Numbered from the stretch's first letter, positions 18,361 to 26,549 are shown. The stretch: 64,000 nt of DNA from Sphaerisporangium fuscum (GCF_018531465.1 NZ_JAHDTF010000012.1:1-64000), one strand, 5' to 3'. A program made the numbers and translations. The notes: generated by a model from the sequence alone, not told the origin.

Positions 18361-18696
18361 GATGGAGAGGGCCCCATCGGGATCTACGGATTCGCCCGGC
18401 CCCGACCCGAACGCGCCGAGGAACTGGAGCGGCTGCTGCTGTCGTTCGTCGAGCCGACCCGTGCCGAGCCCGGCTCCTGGCAGTACCAGGTCCACCGCGA
18501 CGCGTCCGACCCCACGACGCTGGTCTTCTACGAGCTGTGGCGTTCGGGGGACGACCTGCGCAGGCACCTCGCCCAGCCCGACCTCGCCCGGTTCCAGGAG
18601 AGGCGCATGGACTACCTACGCGAGGATCTGGAGATCCACTGGCTGAGGCCCCTCAGCGCCCACGCTCCCGAAGAGCTTCAGAGGCAGGACTCGTAA
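18343..18696 (+). CDS. Antibiotic-biosynthesis-monooxygenase (ABM) domain protein
   Basis: A 117-residue dimeric ferredoxin-fold protein: GIYGFARPRPERAEELERLL, EPGSWQYQVHRDASDPTTLVFYELWRS and HLAQPDLARFQERRMDYL follow the ABM pattern. Such cofactor-free enzymes oxidise quinone-like or aromatic compounds, or act as quinol monooxygenases. No ribosome binding site is seen before the ATG and an operator spans it, so a leaderless message is plausible. It is controlled by the divergent ArsR protein, by inference. Confidence 0.85.
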   Translation: MKIVIPDGEGPIGIYGFARPRPERAEELERLLLSFVEPTRAEPGSWQYQVHRDASDPTTLVFYELWRSGDDLRRHLAQPDLARFQERRMDYLREDLEIHWLRPLSAHAPEELQRQDS

Positions 18697-18742
18697 CACC
18701 ACGGCTTCCCGGCGGCCGCGGGCCCGGCCGCCGGGATCAGGG

Positions 18743-19672
18743 TCAGTGGACCGGTTCGAGACGGCCGGCGCCCCGGTGGCCGGCGTCCAGGTGGCCGGTG
18801 AGGAAGCGGGCGGCGCGGTCGAGTGCGGCGTCCGCCTCGTCGAGGCGGTCGTAGTGGTGCTGGAAGACGTGGGGGAGGCCAGGCCAGACTTCGAGTGTGA
18901 CCTCGACGTCGTCGGCGCCCGCGCGGCCGGCCAGCCGGACCGCGTCGTCGAGCAGCACCTCGTTCGCCCCGACCTGCACCAGCAGTGGGGGCAGTCCGGT
19001 GAGGTCGCCGAACACCGGACTGGCCAGGGGATGCGCCCGGTCGCCGGCGCCGACGTACAGATCGGCATAGGCGCGCATGTCCGCCTCGGTGAAGATGGGG
19101 TCGGCGTCCTCTTTGGAACGGATGCTCGCTCCAGCGAGGGTGAGGTCGACCCAGGGAGAAAAGACGACCACGGCGGCTGGTTGCGGCAGCCCGGCCTCCC
19201 GGGCCGCGAGCAAGGTGGCGATGCTCAGCCCGACCCCGGCGGAGTCGCCGGCCACCACGAGGTCCCGCGGGCTGGTGCCCGCCGCCAGCAGCTCACGGTA
19301 GGCCGCGAGCCCGTCGTCGACGGCCGCGGGGAATGGGTGCTCGGGCGCCAGCCTGTAGTCCACCGATGTCGCCCGCAGCCCCGCGCGGCGGGCCAGTTCG
19401 CCGACGAGCCCGGCGTGGGTGTCGGGCGAGCCGACGACGTAGCCGCCGCCGTGCAGGTAGAGCAGCCTGCCGCGGCCGGAGACCTCGGCCGGCTCCAGCT
19501 CCAGGGCGGGTCGCCCGCCCAGGACGGTCCTGCGGGTGGCCACGCCCTCCGGCGCGGGGCGGGTGATGGCTGCGGCGAAACCGCTGCGCTGCTCCTTGGG
19601 AGTGGGCGGCGTCTCGCCGCGGGGAGCGGAACGGAGCAGGGCGTCCAGGGCGTCGCGCTGCTGTCGGGACAT
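18743..19672 (-). CDS. Alpha/beta hydrolase, hormone-sensitive-lipase (acetyl esterase) type
   Basis: A 309-residue esterase. The HSL oxyanion motif is HGGGYVVGS, then YRLAPEHPFPAAVDD, nucleophile elbow GDSAGVG (Ser near 147) and base in LPHVFQHHY. It hydrolyses short-chain esters; no signal peptide, so cytosolic. It is divergent from the MarR gene and sits under one of the two GATTCC operators. Confidence 0.9.
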   Translation of the reverse strand: MSRQQRDALDALLRSAPRGETPPTPKEQRSGFAAAITRPAPEGVATRRTVLGGRPALELEPAEVSGRGRLLYLHGGGYVVGSPDTHAGLVGELARRAGLRATSVDYRLAPEHPFPAAVDDGLAAYRELLAAGTSPRDLVVAGDSAGVGLSIATLLAAREAGLPQPAAVVVFSPWVDLTLAGASIRSKEDADPIFTEADMRAYADLYVGAGDRAHPLASPVFGDLTGLPPLLVQVGANEVLLDDAVRLAGRAGADDVEVTLEVWPGLPHVFQHHYDRLDEADAALDRAARFLTGHLDAGHRGAGRLEPVH

Positions 19673-19704
19673 GTCGGGCCTCCAGGGGGTGGGATGAGAG
19701 GATT

Positions 19705-19718
19705 GATTCCTGGGAATC
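19705..19718. promoter_or_regulatory. MarR operator 1
   Basis: GATTCCTGGGAATC, a 14-bp palindrome apart from the central pair, 32 bases before the esterase start. Confidence 0.75.
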
Positions 19719-19752
19719 CATCTGCCTTCCCCAACCGGATTCCATAGAAGAT

Positions 19753-19766
19753 GATTCCCGGGAATC
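19753..19766. promoter_or_regulatory. MarR operator 2
   Basis: GATTCCCGGGAATC, a perfect 14-bp palindrome, 14 bases before the MarR GTG start. The pair is spaced 48 bp centre to centre. This is the usual position for a MarR protein repressing itself and the divergent enzyme. Confidence 0.8.
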
Positions 19767-19780
19767 TATTGGAGGTTTTC

Positions 19781-20227
19781 GTGAGCCACGTCACCCCGAT
19801 CTTCACCGACCTCGTTCGCGTCGAGACCCGGCTCTACAACGCGGTGAGCGCCCGGCTGCGCGCCGAACAAGGGCTGGGACTGGGACAGTACGAGCTTCTG
19901 GAAATCATCGACCGGGTGCCGGGGTGCCGCGTGCTCGACATCGTCGGCGAGCTGGCGATCACCGTGGGAGCCGTCAGCAAGGCGGTCGACCGGCTCGAGG
20001 CCGCGGGCTGGTGCGTGCGGGTCGCACACCCCCAGGACCGCCGCTCGTCCGTCCTCCGCCTCACATCCGAGGGCGAGAAGCTGCTGGCCGCTTCCCGCCC
20101 CCTCGTCGAAAGCGAACTCGTCTCGCTGACCGCGGCGGTTTCCTCTGGCGACCTGACCCGCATCGCCGCGACCCTGGCCACCCTCCGCGCGACCCTCGAG
20201 GCGGGCCGCCATGGCCAGCCGGGCTGA
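19781..20227 (+). CDS. MarR-family transcriptional regulator
   Basis: A 148-residue winged helix: YELLEIIDRVPGCRVLDIVGELAITVGAVSKAVDRLEAAGW as the DNA-binding core and HPQDRRSSVLRLTSEGEKLL as the wing with its DxR. I chose GTG 19781, five bases after GGAGG, because the ATG at 19751 lies inside the operator. It likely represses itself and the divergent esterase and is released by a small phenolic or ester-like ligand. Confidence 0.9.
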   Translation: MSHVTPIFTDLVRVETRLYNAVSARLRAEQGLGLGQYELLEIIDRVPGCRVLDIVGELAITVGAVSKAVDRLEAAGWCVRVAHPQDRRSSVLRLTSEGEKLLAASRPLVESELVSLTAAVSSGDLTRIAATLATLRATLEAGRHGQPG

Positions 20228-20342
20228 GGAGGGCATGACCGACGAATAGCGTCTGACCCAGTAGAGCTGGGGTGGCACAGCTTGGCCCCGCGGTAACAGA
20301 GCACCCCGGGACTGCGAGAAACCGACCGGCTGCCGCACATTT

Positions 20343-20416
20343 CGATCGAGCTGTGCTGCGGCGGTTCCGGGTGAGGTGAGAGTCGCCTGAAATAGAGCGC
20401 GCCGAAGGCGCCGTGG
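20343..20416 (+). repeat. Dispersed repeat copy E
   Basis: Starts CGATCGAGCTGTGCTG like copy B, continues GCGGTTCCGGGTGAGGTGAG like copy D, then AGAGCGCGCCGAAGGCGCC. The 3' TTTTCGTGG part is lost. Confidence 0.75.
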
Positions 20417-20439
20417 GCGGGGCGGACGCCTTTCCGATG

Positions 20440-21087
20440 TCAGAGGCGGAAGATCTCGGCGAATCGGTTGAGAAGCGCGGGGTCGCCTTCCACCCGGATG
20501 CCGCCGTCGCGGAGTAGTTCGTCCGGGGTCTTGTCACCGGTCATGAGTTCGCGGATCGGGTGGCCGGTCAGCCGTTCGATGACGAGGTCGGGAGCGGGGT
20601 GCGGGCCGATGCCGACGGCCAGAACCCCGTCGGTGATCTGCAGGTTGAACGTGAAGTCGCCCATCCGGACCTCGTAGCCGGCGGTGAGCCCCTGAGCCGC
20701 CTCCGGCTGGTAGGTGGTGCGGAAGGACATGGCGACCGACTCGGCGGTGACGACTTCGCCAGGCCGGGGCTGGGTCATCGTCCGGGCACCCCAGCGGCCG
20801 AGTGCGATCAACGCCGGTTCGAGGTCGCGTCCGTAGTCGGTGAGCTCGTAGACGACCGCGCGTTCGGGATGCGGCAGCGCGCGGCGGGTGGCGAGGCCCG
20901 TCTCCTCCAGCTGCTTGAGGCGGGCCGACAGGATGTTGGTCGGGATGGCGGGCAGGCCCTTGCGGAGGTCGGTGAAGCGCTGAGGGCCGGCGAACAGGTT
21001 ACGGAGGATCAGCACGCTCCACCGTTCGCCGATCATCTCCATCGCGCGGGCCAGGCCGCAGAACTGTCCGTACTCACGAGACGCCAT
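20440..21087 (-). CDS. HxlR-type regulator with SCP2-like C-terminal domain
   Basis: A 215-residue protein. Residues 5-100 are an HxlR winged helix (CGLARAMEMIGERWSVLILRNLFAGPQRFTDLR, AIPTNILSARLKQLEETGL, AVVYELTDYGRDLEPAL). Residues 130-215 resemble a sterol-carrier SCP2-type pocket (FTFNLQITDGVLAVGIG, PDLVIERLTG, IRVEGDPALLNRFAEIF). This fusion is common in actinobacteria and probably binds a hydrophobic effector. It is divergent from the reductase at 21197. Confidence 0.88.
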   Translation of the reverse strand: MASREYGQFCGLARAMEMIGERWSVLILRNLFAGPQRFTDLRKGLPAIPTNILSARLKQLEETGLATRRALPHPERAVVYELTDYGRDLEPALIALGRWGARTMTQPRPGEVVTAESVAMSFRTTYQPEAAQGLTAGYEVRMGDFTFNLQITDGVLAVGIGPHPAPDLVIERLTGHPIRELMTGDKTPDELLRDGGIRVEGDPALLNRFAEIFRL

Positions 21088-21196
21088 GATGCAGATCTTA
21101 TCTCATACTTCAGTTGACAAAGCTTAGTTGCAAAAGACAAGCTTGCTTCCGCCGGAGCACCGAGGCTGCCCGGTGAAGCCCCGAAGGAGTGATCGC

Positions 21197-21742
21197 ATGA
21201 CCGCCGTCCGGAGAATCACGGCCGGACTGTTCATGTCACTGGACGGTGTCGTGGAAGCGCCGGAGAAGTGGCACTTCCCCTACCTGAACGAGGAGATGAG
21301 CGACGCGGTCGGCCAGATGCACGCCGCGGCGGACACTCTGCTGCTGGGCCGGGTGACCTACGAGGCCTTCGCCGCGGTCTGGCCGCACCAGACCGGTGAA
21401 CTGGCCGATCAGCTGAACGGCATCCGCAAACTGGTCGTCTCGGCCACCCTGGACACCACGACCTGGGCGAACTCGACCCTGGTCAGGGGCGACGTCGTCA
21501 CCACCCTGGCCGCCCTCAAGCAGCAGCCGGGAAAGAACATCCACCTGTCGGGCAGCGTCACCCTGACCCGGATGCTGCTGCGCGCGGGCCTCATCGACGA
21601 GCTGCGCCTGCTGGTCCACCCGATCGTGCTGGGCGGCGGGCAGCGCCTCTTCGCCGAGACCGCCGGCCCGATCCCCCTCCGGCTCACCCGATCCGCCGCG
21701 TTCACCACCGGCGTCGTGGACCTGACCTACCAGCGGCCCTGA
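21197..21742 (+). CDS. Dihydrofolate-reductase-like (RibD C-terminal) protein
   Basis: A 181-residue protein with the DHFR/RibD-C fold: RITAGLFMSLDGVVEAPEKW, DTLLLGRVTYEAFAAVWP, RKLVVSATLDTTTWANSTLV, IHLSGSVTLTRMLLRAGLIDELRLLVHPIVLGGGQRLFA. Family members are NADPH-dependent reductases of unknown substrate. ATG at 21197 follows GAAGGAGTG. A hydrolase gene follows 32 bases on. Confidence 0.9.
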   Translation: MTAVRRITAGLFMSLDGVVEAPEKWHFPYLNEEMSDAVGQMHAAADTLLLGRVTYEAFAAVWPHQTGELADQLNGIRKLVVSATLDTTTWANSTLVRGDVVTTLAALKQQPGKNIHLSGSVTLTRMLLRAGLIDELRLLVHPIVLGGGQRLFAETAGPIPLRLTRSAAFTTGVVDLTYQRP

Positions 21743-21774
21743 ACCCACCTGTCGCAGAAAGAACGGCACCATCC

Positions 21775-22620
21775 ATGAACGAGACACTCCAGGTTCCCGG
21801 AGCACGACTGCACTACGAGGTCAGCGGATCCGGCCCGCTGCTGCTGATGATCCCGGGTGCCCCCGCCGATGCCGGGGCACTGGCCGGGCTCGCCGCACTG
21901 CTCTCCGACCGCTACACCGTCGTCACGTACGACCAGCGCGGGCTGTCCCGCAGCAGCCTGACCGGGCCGCCCGAGGACCAGAGCGTCGCGACCTTCGGTG
22001 AGGACGCGCACCACCTGCTCGCAGCCCTCGGCGGCGAACCCGCCTACGTACTGGGCACCAGCGGTGGCGCGCTCACCGGGCTCGATCTGGCGGCACGTCA
22101 CCCTGAGCAGGTGCGTGCCCTGGTGGCCCATGAACCCCCGATCCCGGAGTTCCTGCCGGACAGTGCGCACTGGCGGGCGACGTTCCAAGAGGTTCACGAC
22201 ACCTACCGCAGCGAGGGTCCGGGGGCCGCGATGCAGAAGTTCGTGGCCACCATCGCGGGGGACGACGGTGCTCCCCCCGCGATGCCGGACCCCTCCCGGC
22301 TCCCTCCCGAGGCGCTGGAGATGATGGGCCGGATCCAGGGGAACCTCGACTACTTCTTCGCCCATGTGCTGTTGCCGGTGCTGCGTTTCGAGCCCGACGT
22401 CGCCGCGCTACGTGCCGGCTCCGTGCCGATCGCCGTAGGCGTGGGAGCCGCCTCGCCCGCGGGCGTCCCCCTGCGGTCGGCCCTGGCGCTGGCCCAACGG
22501 CTCGACATCAAGGCGACCGAATTCCCTGGTGATCACCAGGGTCCCACCACGGACCCCGTCGCCTGCGCCGAGATCCTCCACGACACCTTCACCCGGCTCG
22601 CCGGAGCGCGAACCAGGTAG
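21775..22620 (+). CDS. Alpha/beta hydrolase
   Basis: A 281-residue alpha/beta hydrolase: LLMIPGAPADAGAL oxyanion region, YDQRGLSRSS, nucleophile elbow GTSGGALT (Ser near 101), and a late FPGDHQGPTTDP with the base. It resembles esterases or epoxide/haloalkane hydrolase relatives; the substrate cannot be read. It is probably cotranscribed with the reductase and under the divergent HxlR protein. Confidence 0.88.
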   Translation: MNETLQVPGARLHYEVSGSGPLLLMIPGAPADAGALAGLAALLSDRYTVVTYDQRGLSRSSLTGPPEDQSVATFGEDAHHLLAALGGEPAYVLGTSGGALTGLDLAARHPEQVRALVAHEPPIPEFLPDSAHWRATFQEVHDTYRSEGPGAAMQKFVATIAGDDGAPPAMPDPSRLPPEALEMMGRIQGNLDYFFAHVLLPVLRFEPDVAALRAGSVPIAVGVGAASPAGVPLRSALALAQRLDIKATEFPGDHQGPTTDPVACAEILHDTFTRLAGARTR

Positions 22621-22701
22621 GCTCCCCGCCCAGGTCCACCCTGGACGACCATCGATCGGGCACCACGGGCGATATGTCCGCAGCAGAACGGAGAGAAAGC
22701 A

Positions 22702-22989
22702 ATGTCGTTCCAGGCCTACCTCGACAACATCGAGGACAAGACCGGACTGACACCACGTGAGTTCATCGCCCTGGCGAAGGAGCGCGGCTTCGACGACCCG
22801 TCCACCAAGGCCGGAGTGATCATCGACTGGCTCAAGCAGGACTACGACCTTGGGCGTGGCCACGCGATGGCGCTGGTGCACGTGATCAAGAAGGGGCCGC
22901 AGATCGACGCCAAGCACGTCGGCAGCTCCGGGTCCCATCGGGACGAGTCCGACACGCTGTGGCTGGACGGCAAGAACAACCGGCCCTGA
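22702..22989 (+). CDS. DUF4287 domain protein
   Basis: A 95-residue protein with the DUF4287 signature: FQAYLDNIEDKTGLTPREFI, GFDDPSTKAGVIIDWLKQDYDLGRGHAMALVHVIK. Function is unknown. ATG follows GGAGAGAAAGCA. The gene ends before a bidirectional terminator. Confidence 0.88.
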   Translation: MSFQAYLDNIEDKTGLTPREFIALAKERGFDDPSTKAGVIIDWLKQDYDLGRGHAMALVHVIKKGPQIDAKHVGSSGSHRDESDTLWLDGKNNRP

Positions 22990-23062
22990 CAAAGTGCTGG
23001 AGCCGGTCGAGTTCCAGCCGGGCCGGCTCTGTCCGAGAGTTGAGGCGGCGGCGGAAAGGTTC

Positions 23063-23094
23063 AGGGCCGTCAGACCGGTTGGTCTGACGGCCCT
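23063..23094. terminator. Bidirectional terminator between convergent genes
   Basis: A perfect 14-bp stem (AGGGCCGTCAGACC and complement) with a GGTT loop lies between the DUF4287 gene and the convergent DUF4097 gene. Tails are only moderately T-rich. Confidence 0.7.
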
Positions 23095-23136
23095 GTTCGG
23101 TTGGTTGGTGGTCGGGCCTTGCGGCATGGCTGCGGG

Positions 23137-23799
23137 TCAGAGGCTGTGGGCGGTGATGTCGCCGTTGGAGGTGGTGGCGTGGATGGTCAGCTCGGGGGTG
23201 CCGTTGTTCTTGAGGGTGTTGGTAATACGGCCGTAGGAGGTGCCGGCGTCGAGGGAGGCTGAGACGCCGGGGGCCGCGGTGACGGTGATGTCGCCGGACT
23301 GGGTGCGCAGCTCGAGGTTGCCGGTGGTGGCTTGGATGATGCGGATGTCGCCGCGTGCGGTGCTGATCTGGGCGGGGCCGTCCAGGCGGCCGATTTCGAT
23401 GTCGCCGTCGGTGGCGGTGAGGTGCAGACTCGCGGTCTGGTCGAGCTTGATGTGGCGGTAGGCGCCGTCGAAGGTGACGTCGCCGAGGCGGCCGAGGGTG
23501 CGCAGTTCGGCGCTGGCGGTCTTGGCGTCGATGTGGGAGCCGGTGGGCAGCTTCACCGTCACCTCGATGGCTCCGGTGGGGCCGAGGTACTGGTTCTTCG
23601 CCGGGGTCTGGATGCGAAGGACGCCGTCGGCGTATTCGACGGTGGTCTGTTCGGCTGCTTTGACGTCGCGGCTCTTGGCGGCGTTGGCGGGCTGGATCTC
23701 GACGGTGGTGTCGGTGCGGTCGGCGGCGATGAGCTGGACGCGTCCGGCGGGAATGTTCAGGACGGTGGTGATCGGGGCGGGGGTGTCGAACTTGTTCAT
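23137..23799 (-). CDS. DUF4097 beta-strand repeat protein
   Basis: A 220-residue beta-helix-like protein with repeated short strands: GAIEVTVKLPTGSHIDAKTA, GRLGDVTFDGAYRHIKL, TATDGDIEIGRLDGPAQIST, ARGDIRIIQATTGNLELRT, SGDITVTAAPG. This is the DUF4097 (adhesin-like) pattern. It has no signal peptide or membrane segment. ATG at 23799 follows CAGGAGC and beats longer starts. It lies downstream of an 18-bp palindrome. Role unknown; homologues sit beside small HTH regulators. Confidence 0.88.
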   Translation of the reverse strand: MNKFDTPAPITTVLNIPAGRVQLIAADRTDTTVEIQPANAAKSRDVKAAEQTTVEYADGVLRIQTPAKNQYLGPTGAIEVTVKLPTGSHIDAKTASAELRTLGRLGDVTFDGAYRHIKLDQTASLHLTATDGDIEIGRLDGPAQISTARGDIRIIQATTGNLELRTQSGDITVTAAPGVSASLDAGTSYGRITNTLKNNGTPELTIHATTSNGDITAHSL

Positions 23800-23830
23800 G
23801 GTGTGCTCCTGGTGTTGCGCTTGCCGCGTT

Positions 23831-23848
23831 GTTTCTGACGTCAGAAAC
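23831..23848. promoter_or_regulatory. 18-bp perfect palindrome upstream of the DUF4097 gene
   Basis: GTTTCTGACGTCAGAAAC is a complete 18-bp dyad, 32 bases upstream of the start. It is a strong operator candidate; no regulator is coded next to it. Confidence 0.75.
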
Positions 23849-24093
23849 GCTACGTTGCTTTCCAGATCTTCACAACGCCTGTGTTGCGTGAAATAGGCAT
23901 TTTTGCAGGTCATTACAGCTAAATTGTTGCAACGGTCTTCGCAGTTAATGCAATGACAGCTGATCGTTCGTTGCAATGTGGTGAAGGTGAACGCTATGGC
24001 GGGAGGTGTCGGACAGCACCTGGCAGCGCCGCCCAACAGCGCACCCACCGACGTAGACAGGGCGTCGGCGCAGCCCTACGAACGCGACGCGGA
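23849..24093. other. Intergenic region with lower GC
   Basis: No gene is supported. The stretch 23850-23985 is clearly more AT-rich than its surroundings and may carry the promoter of the DUF4097 gene. Confidence 0.4.
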
Positions 24094-24175
24094 GCCACTG
24101 CGGTGCGATGGGTACCGGGTGAGTGAGAGGCGCCGCGAACGAAGCGAGCCGAGGGCACCTTTTCGTGGGCGGCGG
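24094..24175 (+). repeat. Dispersed repeat copy F
   Basis: CCACTGCGGTGCGATGGGTA, CCGGGTGAGTGAGAGGCGCC, then AGCCGAGGGCACCTTTTCGT and GGGCGGCGG. It is the most diverged of the plus copies and is followed directly by a two-unit tandem repeat. Confidence 0.7.
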
Positions 24176-24250
24176 CGTGGATTCGCCGGGCCTGGAGGCC
24201 TCCGCTACGGCGGCGTGGATTCGCCGGGGCCTGGAGGCCTCCGCTACGGC
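24174..24250 (+). repeat. Two-copy tandem repeat (38/39 bp)
   Basis: Two near-identical units start at GGCGTGGATTCGCCGGG and end at CCTGGAGGCCTCCGCTACGG. The second unit has one extra G. They fill the space between repeat copy F and the 3' end of the GNAT gene. Confidence 0.85.
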
Positions 24251-24262
24251 GGTGCGCCTCGG

Positions 24263-24796
24263 TCAGTCGGGCAGGTTCTTGGCGAAGATCCAGTCCAGGC
24301 CGTCCTCGCCGTTCGTGTCCAGATGCCCGGCGCGCAGCAGACCGGCGCGCACGGCCACCCGCTGAGAGGCGATGTTGGCCGGGCGCACGCGCGCGATGAC
24401 GGGCAGATCGGGAACACGCACGGACGCCCATTCGACTACCGCGGTCGCGGCCTGACCGGCCAGCCCCTGGCCCCACGAGGAGGCCTCGAAGCGGTAAAAG
24501 AGGTTGAGTACGCTCATGCCGTTCAAATCCATGGACTTGACCCCGCAGAACCCCAGTTGATGATCCGAGCCGCGTCGTCGCACCACCCAGTAGCCGTAGC
24601 CGAAGCGTCGCCAATGATCACTCCAACGCTGGAAGAGCTCCAGGGCCTCCTGACGGCGAGACAGGGCGTCCGAGGGATTGTGGGCGCAGGTGGGGGGATC
24701 GCTGTGGATGGCGAGAATCGCGGCGACGTCGTCCGGCACCGGCCGCCGCAGCGAAAGTCTCTCGGTCAGTAGCTCGTGACGGCTTCGATCCTGCAT
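24263..24796 (-). CDS. GNAT acetyltransferase (RimJ/RimL type)
   Basis: A 177-residue protein. TERLSLRRPVPDDVAAILAIHSDP is the N-terminal strand-helix of the RimJ-like GNAT group, GYGYWVVRRRGSDHQLGFCGVKS the central strands, and EASSWGQGLAGQAATAVVEWA the acetyl-CoA pyrophosphate loop (Q-G-x-G-x-A/G). It would acetylate an amino group of a protein or small molecule. The ATG at 24796 lacks a clear ribosome site. The hydrolase gene lies 28 bases upstream on the same strand. Confidence 0.85.
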   Translation of the reverse strand: MQDRSRHELLTERLSLRRPVPDDVAAILAIHSDPPTCAHNPSDALSRRQEALELFQRWSDHWRRFGYGYWVVRRRGSDHQLGFCGVKSMDLNGMSVLNLFYRFEASSWGQGLAGQAATAVVEWASVRVPDLPVIARVRPANIASQRVAVRAGLLRAGHLDTNGEDGLDWIFAKNLPD

Positions 24797-24824
24797 GCGA
24801 CGATGGTCGCATTTCCGGCACAGG

Positions 24825-25682
24825 TCACGGCGTGAGCTGGAGGGTCTGGAGGATGTGGGGCCAGGCGACCGTCCCAAGAGCAGCGTCCGCGTTCGCCGAG
24901 CCTCCGTACAGGTACTTCGCCGACTCGGGGGAAGGCGACTCCCCAGGCAGACGGGGACGATGGCCGGCGTCCCGGCTGCTGACGATGCGCGCGGGACGTC
25001 CCACGGCCAGGCGGCGGGCGGCCAGCTCTTCGGCATAGGGCAATGAGGGCCACATCTGGTCGTCCGCACCGGCCACAAGCAGCAGCTCGCAGTCCGCCCG
25101 CTCAATGGGGATGGCTGCCGCCTCCGCCGCTCGGGGGAAGCGGGCGCGGCTGCTCTCGTAGAGGGCGCGGCAAGCCGTCGGCGGGCCTTCCGGCTCCGCG
25201 GGAGACCAGGTGTCGTCATAGGGGACGAACGGCACCGGCTCGCCCCGCCACGTCCATGAAGATCGGTACGGGTGGGTACGGCCATCGAGCCCGGGGCCGA
25301 CATTCGCCCAGACCATCGAGGTGGGCGACAGGGCGACCACCGCGTCGACGCGCGGATCGACTCCCGCAGTGAGCAGCGCCGCCTCGGCGCCTTTGGAAAG
25401 GCCCACGACGCCGACACGCCGCACCCCGGCGTCCACCAGCAGATCGACAGCGGTGACGAAGGTCTCCAAGGAGACTTCACAGATGCCCGGTGGTTGTCCT
25501 GGACCGCCGAACCAGCGAATCGACAACGCCACCGCGCCGTGCCGGGCCAGTAGGCGCGCCCGTTCCACGTCGATGCGTCCGCTCGAACCGGCCAGGACGA
25601 GGACCCCCACCTCGCCGTCCCCACGAGGGCTGATCATGACTCCCTCGTAGGGGCCGGCGAAAGGCTCCTCGACGATCTCCAC
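24825..25682 (-). CDS. Acyl-CoA thioester hydrolase/BAAT-like alpha/beta hydrolase
   Basis: A 285-residue protein. GVLVLAGSSGRIDVERARLLARHG, then ALSIRWFGGPGQPPGICEVSLETF, nucleophile elbow GLSKGAEAALL (GxSxG with Lys as in BAAT C-terminal domains), acid in GADDQMWPS and base in SRDAGHRPRLPG. The family hydrolyses acyl-CoA or transfers acyl groups. No signal peptide. It sits in a minus-strand run with the GNAT gene. Confidence 0.85.
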   Translation of the reverse strand: MEIVEEPFAGPYEGVMISPRGDGEVGVLVLAGSSGRIDVERARLLARHGAVALSIRWFGGPGQPPGICEVSLETFVTAVDLLVDAGVRRVGVVGLSKGAEAALLTAGVDPRVDAVVALSPTSMVWANVGPGLDGRTHPYRSSWTWRGEPVPFVPYDDTWSPAEPEGPPTACRALYESSRARFPRAAEAAAIPIERADCELLLVAGADDQMWPSLPYAEELAARRLAVGRPARIVSSRDAGHRPRLPGESPSPESAKYLYGGSANADAALGTVAWPHILQTLQLTP

Positions 25683-25739
25683 CCGTACTTCTTATCGCAG
25701 CGGTCGCCATCGCCGGACGGCTGGGCGCCAGAAGAGACT

Positions 25740-26549
25740 TCAGGCGGATAGGACGGCGGTGACGGCCACGGTGGTGTAGTTCATCGTGAAATGTCCGCCC
25801 ATGGCGTCGATGGCGGTGCCGACGCTCGTCAGGATCTCCGTCAGTTTGTCCGGTGGAAGCTGGGTGAGGATGCCCTGGGTGGGGAGCTGGTCCAGCCACT
25901 CGTCCCGGCTGTAGGACCGCCGCCAGTCGAACCGCCACTGCTCCGGCTCGGTGAACCCGCCCACCTGCCCGATCCCGTCGGAGGCTTTGGTGAACATCAC
26001 CTGGTACGCGTCCATGGCCGACCTGGTCGACTGGTGGTTGAACGGCGAGTCGGGCAGCACCCGCTTGTAGACCGCGGCAAGGGCTTCCGCCACCTCCGGC
26101 GGAAGCTCGAACACGTGCCAGAAGAGCGCCAGCCGCCCGCCTGGGCGTAGGACCTGTGCCGCCTTGGCCGCTCCCGCGACCGGGTTCACCCAGTGCCAGG
26201 CCGTCCCGGCGATGACCGCGTCGAAGGTGCGGTCGGCGGGGTCCCAGGCTTCGAACGTCGCCACCTCGACCTCGATGCCGGTGCCCCGCGCGAAGTCGGC
26301 CATCCGCGCGTCGGGTTCGACCCCGAGCACCTTGCAGCCGGCCGCCTGGAACTGCCGGGACGCTATGCCGGTGCCGCAGCCGACGTCGAGGACGTCCGGC
26401 CCCGGGCTGGCGGCGACGATCTGCTCCACCATCGCGTCGGGGTAGTGGGGGCGGGTCCGGTCGTACCGTTCGACGTCCACGCCGAACGACTCCGCCATGT
26501 GCCGGGCGCGATGGGGTTCGGGGTCAGGAGCCTGGTTTATAGTGGGCAT
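25740..26549 (-). CDS. Class I SAM-dependent methyltransferase
   Basis: A 269-residue protein with SAM motif I DVLDVGCGTGIAS, motif II VLGVEPDARM, FDAVIAGTAWHWVNP and LRPGGRLALFWHV. This layout matches small-molecule methyltransferases of the UbiE/ubiquinone type; the substrate is unknown. The ATG at 26549 lies inside a 28-bp palindrome and has TATAGT six bases upstream, so a leaderless message from that start is likely. Met18 is the alternative. Divergent TetR gene. Confidence 0.88.
   Translation of the reverse strand: MPTINQAPDPEPHRARHMAESFGVDVERYDRTRPHYPDAMVEQIVAASPGPDVLDVGCGTGIASRQFQAAGCKVLGVEPDARMADFARGTGIEVEVATFEAWDPADRTFDAVIAGTAWHWVNPVAGAAKAAQVLRPGGRLALFWHVFELPPEVAEALAAVYKRVLPDSPFNHQSTRSAMDAYQVMFTKASDGIGQVGGFTEPEQWRFDWRRSYSRDEWLDQLPTQGILTQLPPDKLTEILTSVGTAIDAMGGHFTMNYTTVAVTAVLSA

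Noticed and set aside
23800..24048. N-terminal extension of the DUF4097 protein
   Set aside because: The extra residues are Cys/His/Thr-rich without homologous pattern and run through the 18-bp palindrome. The ATG at 23799 has a good ribosome site.
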